From Halieaceae bacterium (GTDB lineage: Bacteria; Pseudomonadota; Gammaproteobacteria; Pseudomonadales; Halieaceae), in assembly GCA_028282105.1 (NCBI GenBank), contig JANQIO010000033.1, positions 1 through 42,870 of the forward strand: a stretch of 42,870 nt of DNA. Direction: 5' to 3'. Position numbers and translations under genes: made by a program. The notes beneath the pieces are model-generated. The model was not told the DNA's origin. It saw only the letters and a list, made by a program, of their open reading frames with translations, and searched no databases. This document shows, one piece after another, positions 24,537 to 32,479 of the stretch (the stretch's first letter is position 1; each line of letters opens with the position of its first letter).

Positions 24537-25519
24537 GGGGCATCCCCCGCGAGTTCCACCTGCAGCGGGCAGTCGTCCAGCGGCGTGATGTCCTCGCTGG
24601 CCTTGATGGAAATGTTGTCGCCAGTGGCCAGGCTTTGCGGTGCCAGCTCGAAACAGAACCCGCAGCTGCTGTCTCCCGGCAGCTCGGCCGGTTGCTGGGG
24701 GCAGGGAGGCAGGGTCTCCGCTGAGCGGTCTGCCACCGTCTTCGCCACCAGCTCGCCGTTCACGGACAGTTCCAGGGTGGCGGCGGGTTTCAGCGGGAAG
24801 TTGTAGCGCGCCCAGCCCTGCACACGGTCGTGGTCAATGCCGGTAATAGCGCCGGAGGCCTTGGTGGTGCGGGTGGCGTCCAGGTAGTCCTCCGGGGCCG
24901 GGCGGATAAAACCGATGGCGGCCTGGCGTGTCGCGGAGTCGACCTCACGCGGCACCAACTCAATCAGCGCGTCCACCAGCTGCGCGGGATTGGCCATCAG
25001 TTTTTCGTAGGACAACAGTAGGGCGCAGGGGCGGGCCGTCTCCAGGAAGTCGATGATGCGTTCATTGTCGGCCAGCAGCTTGTCCATGCTGCGGAAGATG
25101 TCCACGCCGCCGGAGATGCGTGTGCGCTGGGCGGCGGCAAACACGTCGCGGAACACCACGATGTAGACCGGCTGGCGGAACAGCGCGTGCACGTCCTGCA
25201 CGTGGTAGAGCAGCCGCGGCCGCTTAAAGGCCCAGACATCGTGTTCCGAGTCGTAGTCGCCAATCACGCGGCGGGCGTCGTCCTCGCTGCCGTTCTCGAT
25301 GGCGTTGGCGAGATTGACGTCTTCGAACACCGGCCCGGCTGACAGGGCGCCGGTATACACGCCTAGCCGGTCCAGCGCGCCGGCCACGGCCGAGGTGCCA
25401 CCCCGGGCCGTACCCAGCACCACCAGCGTGCGCTCCGCTCCCGCGGGGTTCTCCCCGAGCCTGGCAATGCCGCTGTTGAACATGGCGGCGAGCGACTCAG
25501 TCACGACCCCGGCTCCCAC
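24533..25519 (-). CDS. Sulfotransferase-like protein with C-terminal GWA module
   Basis: A 328-residue protein from GTG 25519. In-frame GTG 25504 and ATG 25483 are alternatives, and none has a clear ribosome-binding site. Residues 31-50 hold the PAPS 5'-phosphosulfate loop VLGTARGGTSAV, VVFRDVFAAAQRTR (121-134) fits the 3'-phosphate site, and LLSYEKLMANP (168-178) is a usual sulfotransferase segment. After residue 220 comes a separate predicted beta-sandwich: QGWARYN (234-240), VADR (262-265), GFCFEL (287-292). That module recurs in four neighbouring proteins. The catalytic part is a clear sister of the upstream gene, suggesting tandem duplication. It probably sulfates a sugar of the exported glycan. 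Confidence 0.82.
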   Translation of the reverse strand: MGAGVVTESLAAMFNSGIARLGENPAGAERTLVVLGTARGGTSAVAGALDRLGVYTGALSAGPVFEDVNLANAIENGSEDDARRVIGDYDSEHDVWAFKRPRLLYHVQDVHALFRQPVYIVVFRDVFAAAQRTRISGGVDIFRSMDKLLADNERIIDFLETARPCALLLSYEKLMANPAQLVDALIELVPREVDSATRQAAIGFIRPAPEDYLDATRTTKASGAITGIDHDRVQGWARYNFPLKPAATLELSVNGELVAKTVADRSAETLPPCPQQPAELPGDSSCGFCFELAPQSLATGDNISIKASEDITPLDDCPLQVELAGDAP

Positions 25520-26495
25520 GTGAAAGCAGTCGCTGCCACCAGCGCTCGGGCGGCTGGTAGGTCAACGGGCTGTTCATAATGTCGAAAGGGTCGCCGGTCA
25601 CAAAGGCGCGCACCACGTCTCCCGCCTGCAGCGGTTCGGAAAGCGCCACGTCGAAGGCGCAGCGACCATCGGCACTGATGCCCATGTCCTTCAGGTCTTC
25701 GCGGTACTGGTCGGCAGCCACTCGCGCCACTTCACGGCCGTTGACTTCGATCGCCACGTCCGCCTGGCGTCGGTAGGTGAGATACTGGGCCCAGCCCCGA
25801 ATCCGGCGTTGCTCGACGATGTCGAGGCGGCCGCGGCTCTTGTTGTTGCGGGTGTGGTCCAGGTACTGGGCCGGACTTGCTTCGATGCGGGCGACGGCGG
25901 CCTCGCGGTCAGCGTTGGGGCAGCTGCAGAAGTCTGCCAGGGCATCGGCAAAAGCCGCCGGGTTCTCCAGCAGTTTCTCGTAGGACACCAACAGGGCCGG
26001 CGCGCCGGACTGCTTGAGGAACTGCTGGCTACGGCGATGCTCTTCCAGGGTCCTGCGCATGGTGCCCAGCAGATCGGCTTCGCTGGACAGTTGGGCCCGC
26101 ACTGCGGTCGCCAGGGGGTCGCGGAACACGGCCACATAGCGCACATTGCCGAGTGACTGATGGTAACGCTCAAGGAAACGGCTGAATCCGGGTCGCTTGA
26201 AGCCCCAGGGGCTGTTGCTTCGCCGCGCGTCGATCAGGCTTGCGGCATCTGCCTCTCGGCCCTCTTCTATCGCCAGCGCCAGTTCCAGGTCTTCATAGAC
26301 CGGCGGCAGCGCACCCCTGCCCATGGCAACGCCCAGCGCATCGAGGCAGGCAGCCACCGCCGAGGTGCCACCCCGGGCTGCGCCCAGCACGACGATAGCG
26401 ACCGGCGGCTCTGGTGACAGCTTGTCGCCGTTCAGTACCTCGAGTCCGTTGTTGACCAGGTCCTGCAGAGCGGCCTGTCGCTGGGTATTGGCCAC
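25497..26495 (-). CDS. Sulfotransferase-like protein with C-terminal GWA module
   Basis: A 332-residue protein from GTG 26495. The PAPS loop is VLGAARGGTSAVAA (36-49), the 3'-phosphate region VAVFRDPLATAVRAQ (121-135), and LLVSYEKLLENP (168-179) follows. Shared text with the downstream gene (ARGGTSAVA, VFED/VYED, FKRP, SYEKL) indicates a tandem duplicate. From residue 222 it carries the accessory module RGWAQYL (233-239), YREDL (264-268) and AFDVAL (280-285). Its 3' end overlaps the next gene by 23 bases if that gene starts at its first GTG. It lies 6 bases after the methyltransferase stop, within the same operon. The acceptor sugar is unknown. Confidence 0.82.
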   Translation of the reverse strand: MANTQRQAALQDLVNNGLEVLNGDKLSPEPPVAIVVLGAARGGTSAVAACLDALGVAMGRGALPPVYEDLELALAIEEGREADAASLIDARRSNSPWGFKRPGFSRFLERYHQSLGNVRYVAVFRDPLATAVRAQLSSEADLLGTMRRTLEEHRRSQQFLKQSGAPALLVSYEKLLENPAAFADALADFCSCPNADREAAVARIEASPAQYLDHTRNNKSRGRLDIVEQRRIRGWAQYLTYRRQADVAIEVNGREVARVAADQYREDLKDMGISADGRCAFDVALSEPLQAGDVVRAFVTGDPFDIMNSPLTYQPPERWWQRLLSRGSRGRD

Positions 26496-26501
26496 CGGGA
26501 G

Positions 26502-27611
26502 TCAGCCGGGCTTCCGGCCCCAGGCATACACCCACATGTCGTCCCCGGCGTGATGGTCAATGTCTTCGAAGCCGGCCATGGACAGGAAGTGGCAGAGTTC
26601 CTGGGGTGTGGAAGACTTGCTGATGTTGGCGGGCCGCTGCAGCGGATGATAGTCGAGCATGTTCTTCATAAAGAAGTCCCAGCCCTCCCGGGACAGCAGG
26701 TTGTAGTTGTCGACATAGAGCCGGCCGCCGGGTCTTAGCACCCGCATGGCCTCGCAGATGTAGTTGAAGCGATCCCACTCATCGAGATGCATGAACACCA
26801 CGGTGCAATACACCATATCGATACTACGGTCGTCGATGGCGGACAGGTCCCAGCCGTTCAGCGGCTGGAAGTCGACGTTGGCCAGGTCGCCAGTGCGAGC
26901 CCTGGCATGTTCCAGCATATTCTCGGACACGTCGGCGCCGATCCAGCGCTGGCACAGTGGTGACAGAGTGTGTGCCATGCGGCCCACGCCGCAGCCGATC
27001 TCCAGGATGGTGTCGTCGGCGTTGACCCCTACGCTGTTCTGCAAAACCTGCAGGGTGAATTTCGAGGTGCGTTCAAACTCGGCCTCGTCGGTATAGCCCG
27101 CCACCGAGATCTTGGCGCTGTTCTCATTGTCCGACACCGCGTTCCAGGTGTCCTTGTAGTTGCCGCGGCTGGTGTCGGCCTCGCGCTCCGCGCCATTCTG
27201 CTCCCAGTGCATGGAGACGAAATCCCGGGCGCGAAACTCGGCGGGGCCTGAGCGGAAGCTATCGTTAACAACCTCAAGCTGCACCACATAGTCGGCGCCG
27301 CGCTCGGCGGGAATCTCCAGCTCAAAGGCAAAGCCACACTGCAGCGGGGCATCCCTGGATTGAGAGGCAAAGTGCGCCACCACGTCCGGGCGCTCCAGCG
27401 ACACCGCGTGCTCGGTCCGGCTGCCATCTGCTGCGGTGACCAGAATCCTGGCGGGGCCGTCGTCAAAGCTCGCCGCCCAGCCGCTGAACTGGACCCGCCG
27501 CGGTTTGTGGATAAAGGTCCATTGATGGGGGGCGTCGAAGCAGAATTCGAGCGATGACGTGGTGCTGCCTTGGCCGTCGGTCCGGGGCAGTGTTGCGGTT
27601 TGAATAGTCAT
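26502..27611 (-). CDS. SAM methyltransferase with N-terminal GWA module
   Basis: A 369-residue protein from ATG 27611. Residues about 20-130 form the accessory module: FSGWAASF (42-49), ERPDVVAHFA (73-82), GFAFELEI (93-100). Residues 140-369 are a class I methyltransferase with motif I ILEIGCGVGRMAH (202-214), VDFQPLNGWD (246-255) and the post-motif VLRPGGRLYVDNYNL (291-305). It is the first gene of a four-gene operon (this gene, two sulfotransferases, the large glycosyltransferase). In this protein the module is at the N-terminus, whereas in the sulfotransferases it is C-terminal, so it behaves as a mobile domain. It probably methylates the glycan. Confidence 0.85.
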   Translation of the reverse strand: MTIQTATLPRTDGQGSTTSSLEFCFDAPHQWTFIHKPRRVQFSGWAASFDDGPARILVTAADGSRTEHAVSLERPDVVAHFASQSRDAPLQCGFAFELEIPAERGADYVVQLEVVNDSFRSGPAEFRARDFVSMHWEQNGAEREADTSRGNYKDTWNAVSDNENSAKISVAGYTDEAEFERTSKFTLQVLQNSVGVNADDTILEIGCGVGRMAHTLSPLCQRWIGADVSENMLEHARARTGDLANVDFQPLNGWDLSAIDDRSIDMVYCTVVFMHLDEWDRFNYICEAMRVLRPGGRLYVDNYNLLSREGWDFFMKNMLDYHPLQRPANISKSSTPQELCHFLSMAGFEDIDHHAGDDMWVYAWGRKPG

Positions 27612-27695
27612 GGCGCTTGCTTTGGCTTAAAGGATTGAGGCAGGGCGAGATTCCAACACCCGGTGGCGCTGTTTGGAACGTGGCGCCGCGGCAAA

Positions 27696-27724
27696 TTGAG
27701 CGATACCGGATTCTACTCTAAAAT
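27696..27724 (+). promoter_or_regulatory. Predicted sigma-70 promoter of the first MBOAT operon
   Basis: TTGAGC (27696-27701) and TAAAAT (27719-27724) are separated by exactly 17 bases. Transcription would begin near 27731, about 40 bases before the MBOAT ATG at 27771. It lies in the 159-base region shared with the divergent methyltransferase operon. Confidence 0.6.
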
Positions 27725-27770
27725 CCGCGACAAACAATTCCAACGGATCGGCAAGAGGCCCTTCCCGGGC

Positions 27771-29177
27771 ATGCTGTTTAACTCCTTCGAATACCTTGCC
27801 GTTTTTCTGCCCTCGGTATTCTTCCTGTTTCTGCTCGCCAGCCTCACTGGTCGGGCGACCCTGGCCCGGCTGATGCTGGTGCTGGCATCGTTGTTCTTCT
27901 ACGCCTATTGGAAGCTCGGCTATCTGCCGCTGTTGCTGGCATCCATTGCCGTCAACTACAGCATTGGTAGCTTCCTGCGCCGTGAGGGTGAGGCGCCACT
28001 GCGCAAGCCTGCCCTGTGGCTGGGCGTGGCGTTTAACCTGGGGCTGCTGGGCTATTACAAGTACGCCGACTTCCTGATCGGCAATATCAACGCGCTGGCA
28101 GGCACCGAGATGGCGCTGTCATACCTGCTGTTGCCACTGGCGATCAGCTTCTACACCTTCCAGCAGATTGCCTTCCTGGTGGATGCCTATCGCGGCCAGG
28201 TCGCGGCGCCGGGTTTCCTGAACTACTGCCTGTTCGTCTGTTTTTTCCCGCAGCTCATTGCCGGCCCCATCGTGCATCACTCGAAAGTTGTGCCGCAGTT
28301 CAACCGCGATGACTTCCTGCGGATCGACCCGGGTAATCTGCGGGTGGGGCTGTTCCTGATCGCCATTGGCTTCTTCAAGAAGACCGTGCTGGCGGATGCC
28401 CTGGTGCCGCTGGTGGGTAGCGGCTTTGCTACGGCTGCCTCACTGCCGCCTCACGAGGTGGCGCTGGTGGTGCTGGCCTATACCTTTCAGCTGTATTTTG
28501 ATTTCAGCGGCTACACCGATATGGCGATGGGGGCGGCGCGCTGCTTCAATATTCGCCTGCCGCTCAATTTCAATAGCCCTTACCGGTCCAGGAATATTCG
28601 CGAATTCTGGCGGCGCTGGCACATCACCCTTAACGACTTCATGACCCGCTACGTCTACGGTCCCCTGCGCGGCAAGGCGCGGCGTGGCGCCCGGCCACTG
28701 GTGGCGGTGTTCGTCACCTTCGTGTTGGTCGGCATCTGGCATGGCGCCGGCTGGAACTTTGTGTTGTTCGGCATTCTGCACGGCCTGGCGGTGCTGTTTG
28801 TCACGGTGATGCACGGCCGCCTGGACTTTGTGCCCGAGCGTCTGGCCATCGGTGCAACCTTCTGTTTCTTTGTGCTGAGCCTGGTGCTGTTCCGCTCTGC
28901 CGATGCCGACGCCGCCTTTGCCATGTACCGGGCCTTGTTTGACATCGCTCATTACGCCGGTGACGGCGCGGCCGCAGCCAGCGCGCTCGCGGTCAGTGGC
29001 CTGGATGTCGCCCTGACGGTGGGCTGTGGATTGCTGTGTTTCCTGGCGCGCAATTCCAACGAGCTCAGCGCCGACGAACGCTTGCAATCGCGTATGTGGC
29101 CCCTCACCCTGACCCTGTTTGTTATCGCCCTGTCGATCAATACCAGCAGCAGTGAATTCATCTACTTCAACTTCTGA
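27771..29177 (+). CDS. MBOAT-family O-acyltransferase (AlgI-like)
   Basis: A 468-residue multi-pass membrane protein. The start is set at ATG 27771 because MLFNSFEYLAVFLPSVFF is the usual opening of polysaccharide MBOATs; an upstream in-frame GTG (27663) is not supported. Family marks are LPLAISFYTFQQIAF (121-135), FPQLIAGPIVHH (159-170), YFDFSGYTDMAMG (242-254), RRWHITLNDF (281-290, H284) and the catalytic GIWHGAGWNF (321-330, H324). It would carry an acyl group, usually acetyl, across the inner membrane for transfer to a glycan. The following SGNH gene is the expected periplasmic partner. Confidence 0.94.
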   Translation: MLFNSFEYLAVFLPSVFFLFLLASLTGRATLARLMLVLASLFFYAYWKLGYLPLLLASIAVNYSIGSFLRREGEAPLRKPALWLGVAFNLGLLGYYKYADFLIGNINALAGTEMALSYLLLPLAISFYTFQQIAFLVDAYRGQVAAPGFLNYCLFVCFFPQLIAGPIVHHSKVVPQFNRDDFLRIDPGNLRVGLFLIAIGFFKKTVLADALVPLVGSGFATAASLPPHEVALVVLAYTFQLYFDFSGYTDMAMGAARCFNIRLPLNFNSPYRSRNIREFWRRWHITLNDFMTRYVYGPLRGKARRGARPLVAVFVTFVLVGIWHGAGWNFVLFGILHGLAVLFVTVMHGRLDFVPERLAIGATFCFFVLSLVLFRSADADAAFAMYRALFDIAHYAGDGAAAASALAVSGLDVALTVGCGLLCFLARNSNELSADERLQSRMWPLTLTLFVIALSINTSSSEFIYFNF

Positions 29178-30690
29178 GCCTGTTGCGCGCCGCTGGTGGC
29201 TGCTACCGCTGCTGTGCGCTCTGTTGCTGCCCGGCTACAACTGGGTGCAGGACTACTACGGTATCTTCGGGCACCGCAGCGACTGGCGGGGTGTGATACC
29301 CAACGAACGTTATCGCAAGTACGAGGCCGTGCTATCCCGTCGCGATGAGATCACCGCACTGCTGTTCGGCTCCTCCAAGGCGGCCAATATTCCTTTCACG
29401 GAAAACCTGGGCCCCGGCGCCTACAACTTCGCCTACTCCGAGGGCCTGCCGCGAGACCACCTCGAAGTGCTCACGGTGCTGGTGGATGAGCTACCGGCTC
29501 TCCGGCAGGTTTACATTGCCGTCGATGAAATGGCCTACCTGCTGGACCCCGGGCGGCATGCTGAGGACTACCTGCGCCGACACCACCCGGCGGTAGCCGG
29601 CATCGCCCGCTGGCGCTTTGGTCTCGACTACCTGTTCCGGCCTCTGTCCAACACGGACGTGCTCTACTTTTCGCCTCAGCGTCAGCAGCGTCCGGTAGTG
29701 AGCTACGCCTTTGATACCTCGGGGCGCAGTCTCTGCCCGCAGTGCGACGCGGAGATTGACGCGGACCCGGATGCCCACCGGCAGCAGCCTTTCTTCCGCT
29801 TCCCCTACAACCCGCCGGACCAGTACGGGCTGCTGCGACTGCGAGATGACCTGACGGCGATCCTCGCGCTGCTGGAATCCCGCGGAATCGAAGCGGTGCT
29901 GTTCCTGCAGCCCACCTATCTCAACAACCTGCGCTGGCATAACCTGGGCATGCTGGAGGCACTCAAGGCCATGTTGGCCGAGCTGGCGCCCTTCCACGAT
30001 TTCCTGGTCGCCGAGGCCGCGCTGGGGGACACCCTCAACTTCTACGACGTGATTCACTTCCGGCCGCAGATCGGCCAGCGCATGATGGAACACCTGGCGG
30101 GTACGCCGGCGGCGGAGCCGGGCGGATTCGGCTACCGGGTTGGTGAGGGCACGTTGCCGGCTCACAACGCGGCCATTCGCGAGGACCTGCTAAATACCTG
30201 GGTGACACCCGCCAAGTACCGCCGCGACAGGGAATACAGCCGCTGGCAGGTGGAGCACGACTTCCCCCGCGGTCCGTTGCCTAATGCGCCGGCGGCGGAA
30301 CTGTTGATAGCGCCGGCGGCCGAGATCGACTGTCGTGTGGACACCGTTAACCGCGGCCGTTTCCTGGGTCGTCCCGTTCGGGTAGCGGTACAGGACCTCG
30401 GCATGCTGGAGTTTGCCGGCTGGGGCAAACTCACAGCTGCGGCCTCGACGGGCTACCTGCTGGTGCGAGAGCAGGTTCCCCTTGGCATTGAACGCGTCTA
30501 CCCCTTTGCCGCAGGCATTCAGCGCAAGGATGTGGCCAGGCGCTTCGGGCCAGCCTTCGAGCAGGTGGGTTTTCGTGGCAACCTGGATCTGGCCGGTCTG
30601 CGGCGCGGCACTTACCGCCTGGACTGGCGCCTTCAATCCGGCAGCGCCTGGTTCCAGTGTGGCGAAAGCGCTAGTCTGGTGGTCAACTAG
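29152..30690 (+). CDS. SGNH-like periplasmic acylation partner with C-terminal GWA-type domain
   Basis: About 512 residues from GTG 29152; a TTG at 29119 would add 11. An N-terminal membrane anchor (WWLLPLLCALLLPGYNWV) is followed by an SGNH-hydrolase-like fold. Block I is LLFGSSKAANI, with GSS instead of GDS, and the late Asp-x-x-His is FYDVIHF. Such proteins accept the acyl group moved by MBOAT and place it on the polysaccharide. After about 400 residues a separate region carries FAGWGKL, RKDVARRFG and GFRGNLDL, a looser version of the module seen in the neighbouring sulfotransferases and methyltransferase. The gene overlaps the MBOAT gene by 26 bases and lies 15 bases before the free-standing module gene. 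Confidence 0.78.
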   Translation: MNSSTSTSEPVARRWWLLPLLCALLLPGYNWVQDYYGIFGHRSDWRGVIPNERYRKYEAVLSRRDEITALLFGSSKAANIPFTENLGPGAYNFAYSEGLPRDHLEVLTVLVDELPALRQVYIAVDEMAYLLDPGRHAEDYLRRHHPAVAGIARWRFGLDYLFRPLSNTDVLYFSPQRQQRPVVSYAFDTSGRSLCPQCDAEIDADPDAHRQQPFFRFPYNPPDQYGLLRLRDDLTAILALLESRGIEAVLFLQPTYLNNLRWHNLGMLEALKAMLAELAPFHDFLVAEAALGDTLNFYDVIHFRPQIGQRMMEHLAGTPAAEPGGFGYRVGEGTLPAHNAAIREDLLNTWVTPAKYRRDREYSRWQVEHDFPRGPLPNAPAAELLIAPAAEIDCRVDTVNRGRFLGRPVRVAVQDLGMLEFAGWGKLTAAASTGYLLVREQVPLGIERVYPFAAGIQRKDVARRFGPAFEQVGFRGNLDLAGLRRGTYRLDWRLQSGSAWFQCGESASLVVN

Positions 30691-30705
30691 TTTGCGGAGT
30701 CGGCT

Positions 30706-31185
30706 ATGAACCCCTGGAACATGGAGATTCACCGGGCGGGTTACGATCGGGCCGGCGCCGAGCTGGCTGCCGATCAGTCCACCCTGGAGTATTGCCTGCG
30801 TCCGCCACAGGTCTGGGAAAGCGACGCCGGAGGCGGCATCGCCCTGCGTGTCATTGGCTGGGCAGTGTCCCTGCGCCAGGCGCCTGTGTTGGCACGCGTG
30901 TCGGATCAGCACAGCGTCCGCAAATGGGCCCGACCGGTACACGCGCGGCCGGACGTTGCCAGCCACTATGCACGCCAGGGTGTGGCGGTGTCAGAGCATG
31001 CGGGCTTTGACTTTCTGCTGTACCTCGCCGATAGCGAGCGCGACGGCCTCCTGCGTATAGAGCTGTTTTCAGGCAACAGTGCCTCGGGTGCGCTGGATTT
31101 TGACGTGGCGAAGTTTTACCGCGAGCACCGCCAGCAGGTGGGTAACGAGACGCGATTCACGGGGCTGTTGGGAGAAGCCGGGTAA
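30706..31185 (+). CDS. Free-standing GWA-module protein
   Basis: A 159-residue protein with no catalytic domain, signal peptide or membrane span. Almost the whole length matches the accessory module of nearby enzymes: IGWAVSL (50-56), ARPDVASHYA (80-89), GFDFLLYL (100-107). The GWA-to-RPD and RPD-to-GF spacings, 30 and 19 residues, are identical to those in the methyltransferase at 26502-27611. It is the third gene of the MBOAT operon, with a GCGGAG ribosome-binding site. It may be a subunit or adaptor that binds the same ligand as the fused copies. No known family name could be assigned with certainty. Confidence 0.75.
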   Translation: MNPWNMEIHRAGYDRAGAELAADQSTLEYCLRPPQVWESDAGGGIALRVIGWAVSLRQAPVLARVSDQHSVRKWARPVHARPDVASHYARQGVAVSEHAGFDFLLYLADSERDGLLRIELFSGNSASGALDFDVAKFYREHRQQVGNETRFTGLLGEAG

Positions 31186-31190
31186 GCGGC

Positions 31191-31838
31191 TTAGCTGACC
31201 CGCTGCAGGAAACCCTTGGGGTTCCAGGTAATCAGGAATCGCTCGCGATCCCGGTCAATCACCCAGTCTGAGTTGCTGGCAATGAAGGCTTCGATAGCCT
31301 CATAGGGGCCCCGGTTGGGCGGCTCCGACATCACCAGGCCGTGGTCGCAGATGCTGTCTTCGACAATGAAGTAGTCCCCCACCTGCACCAGCGCCGAGTA
31401 CTGTTGCAGCAGCGACAGCGTGTTCTCGTAGCTGTGCGAGCTGTCCTCGATGATCATCACGCGCTCACCCGGTTTGACCAGCGCTCGCACCTCGTCAAAG
31501 CACTGGCTGGCATCGGCCTCGATGAATTCAATGCCCGGTGTCTCGCGAACAGAACTCGCCAGCTTGTCGAGGCTGATATCGATGCCGATCACCCGGCCAC
31601 AGCCCAAATTGCGGCACAGGTGGTGCAGAGCCAGTGTGCCGCCGCCGCGATTACAGCCGATTTCTATGATCACATCGGGCCGGGTTTCGAACAGGATCTC
31701 CTGGTAGATCCAGAAGTCCGTCGGACATTTCCAGGCCTGTACACCGAAGTAGGTCGACTGCTGCATCATCCCTTTCTGCATGAGCTTGAGAAGCTCACGG
31801 AGCGGCAGATCCAGCTGGTCTTCGAGTACGCGGCGCAT
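31191..31838 (-). CDS. CmcI-family (cephalosporin hydroxylase-like) methyltransferase
   Basis: A 215-residue Rossmann protein. DVIIEIGCNRGGGTLA (55-70) is the SAM-binding motif, VIGIDISL (83-90) the second strand, and MIIEDSSHSYENT (128-140) plus YFIVEDSI (156-163) match the CmcI family, in which acidic residues bind a divalent metal for O-methyl transfer. Members in polysaccharide loci are presumed sugar methyltransferases; the 'hydroxylase' name is historical. It is the last gene of a four-gene operon headed by the ABC-2 exporter (33924 downward) and ends 5 bases from the convergent module gene. Confidence 0.87.
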   Translation of the reverse strand: MRRVLEDQLDLPLRELLKLMQKGMMQQSTYFGVQAWKCPTDFWIYQEILFETRPDVIIEIGCNRGGGTLALHHLCRNLGCGRVIGIDISLDKLASSVRETPGIEFIEADASQCFDEVRALVKPGERVMIIEDSSHSYENTLSLLQQYSALVQVGDYFIVEDSICDHGLVMSEPPNRGPYEAIEAFIASNSDWVIDRDRERFLITWNPKGFLQRVS

Positions 31839-31852
31839 GGTTCCGGTGGCCG

Positions 31853-32461
31853 CTACCGCGCTGGCGCTGACAGCCGCCGCCGCAACGCCATCTTCAGGTT
31901 GTGCTTGAACTTTAGTAACGGTGGCATGGCGGGCTTTTCAGCGATCAGCACCGAGTCCTTCCAGCTATCGCTGGAGTCCGGGTAGGTGCCTTTGGGCTGC
32001 CACTGCGTGTAGATCTGCCTTGGCTGCAGGCCCACGTAGTGGCACAGGGCGGTAAAACCATCCGGGTAGAAGCGCCAGCAGTCTACCGGGAAGCGGTGTT
32101 GGTTGCCGGCGGAGGGCGCGATAATGCAGACGATGCCGCCGGGTTTGAGTACCCGCCAGATTTCCAGGATGGTGATCCAGAAGTACTCGATGTGCTCAAA
32201 GGTCTGGCCTGAGATCAGCACGTCGCAGGACTCCGAGGCAATCTCCTTCCAGTGGTAGGGCTCGCTCAGCACAATATCCACGTTGGGGCCGGCTTCCAGG
32301 TCCACGCCGCGGTAGTTCCAGGCGGTGTCTGCAAACAGCGGCCGGTAAGAACCGAGTATGTCCTGGGCGCCGAGGTCGTAGATTTCCAGGGGTTCGGCTT
32401 CGCGCCCCGCCAGGTGGCGATCGCGGAAGTCCTTCATCTTTTCAAAAGAGCTGGCGTGCAT
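31853..32461 (-). CDS. SAM-dependent methyltransferase, Methyltransf_11-like
   Basis: A 202-residue protein. IYDLGAQDILGSYRPLF (27-43) is a degenerate motif I with Gly-Ala-Gln in place of GxGxG. YRGVDLEAGPNVDIV (50-64) is the ribose-binding strand, and CDVLISGQTFEHIEYFW (79-95) and VLKPGGIVCIIAPSAG (104-119) are motif II and III regions. A late HRFPVDCWRFYPDGF segment is typical of methyltransferases in O-antigen clusters. It lies 18 bases after the ABC ATPase gene and 14 before the CmcI gene, so it belongs to the exporter operon. It is likely a sugar methyltransferase, possibly acting on a chain end. Confidence 0.83.
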   Translation of the reverse strand: MHASSFEKMKDFRDRHLAGREAEPLEIYDLGAQDILGSYRPLFADTAWNYRGVDLEAGPNVDIVLSEPYHWKEIASESCDVLISGQTFEHIEYFWITILEIWRVLKPGGIVCIIAPSAGNQHRFPVDCWRFYPDGFTALCHYVGLQPRQIYTQWQPKGTYPDSSDSWKDSVLIAEKPAMPPLLKFKHNLKMALRRRLSAPAR

Positions 32462-32479
32462 AAGTCTCCTGGTCCCTGG

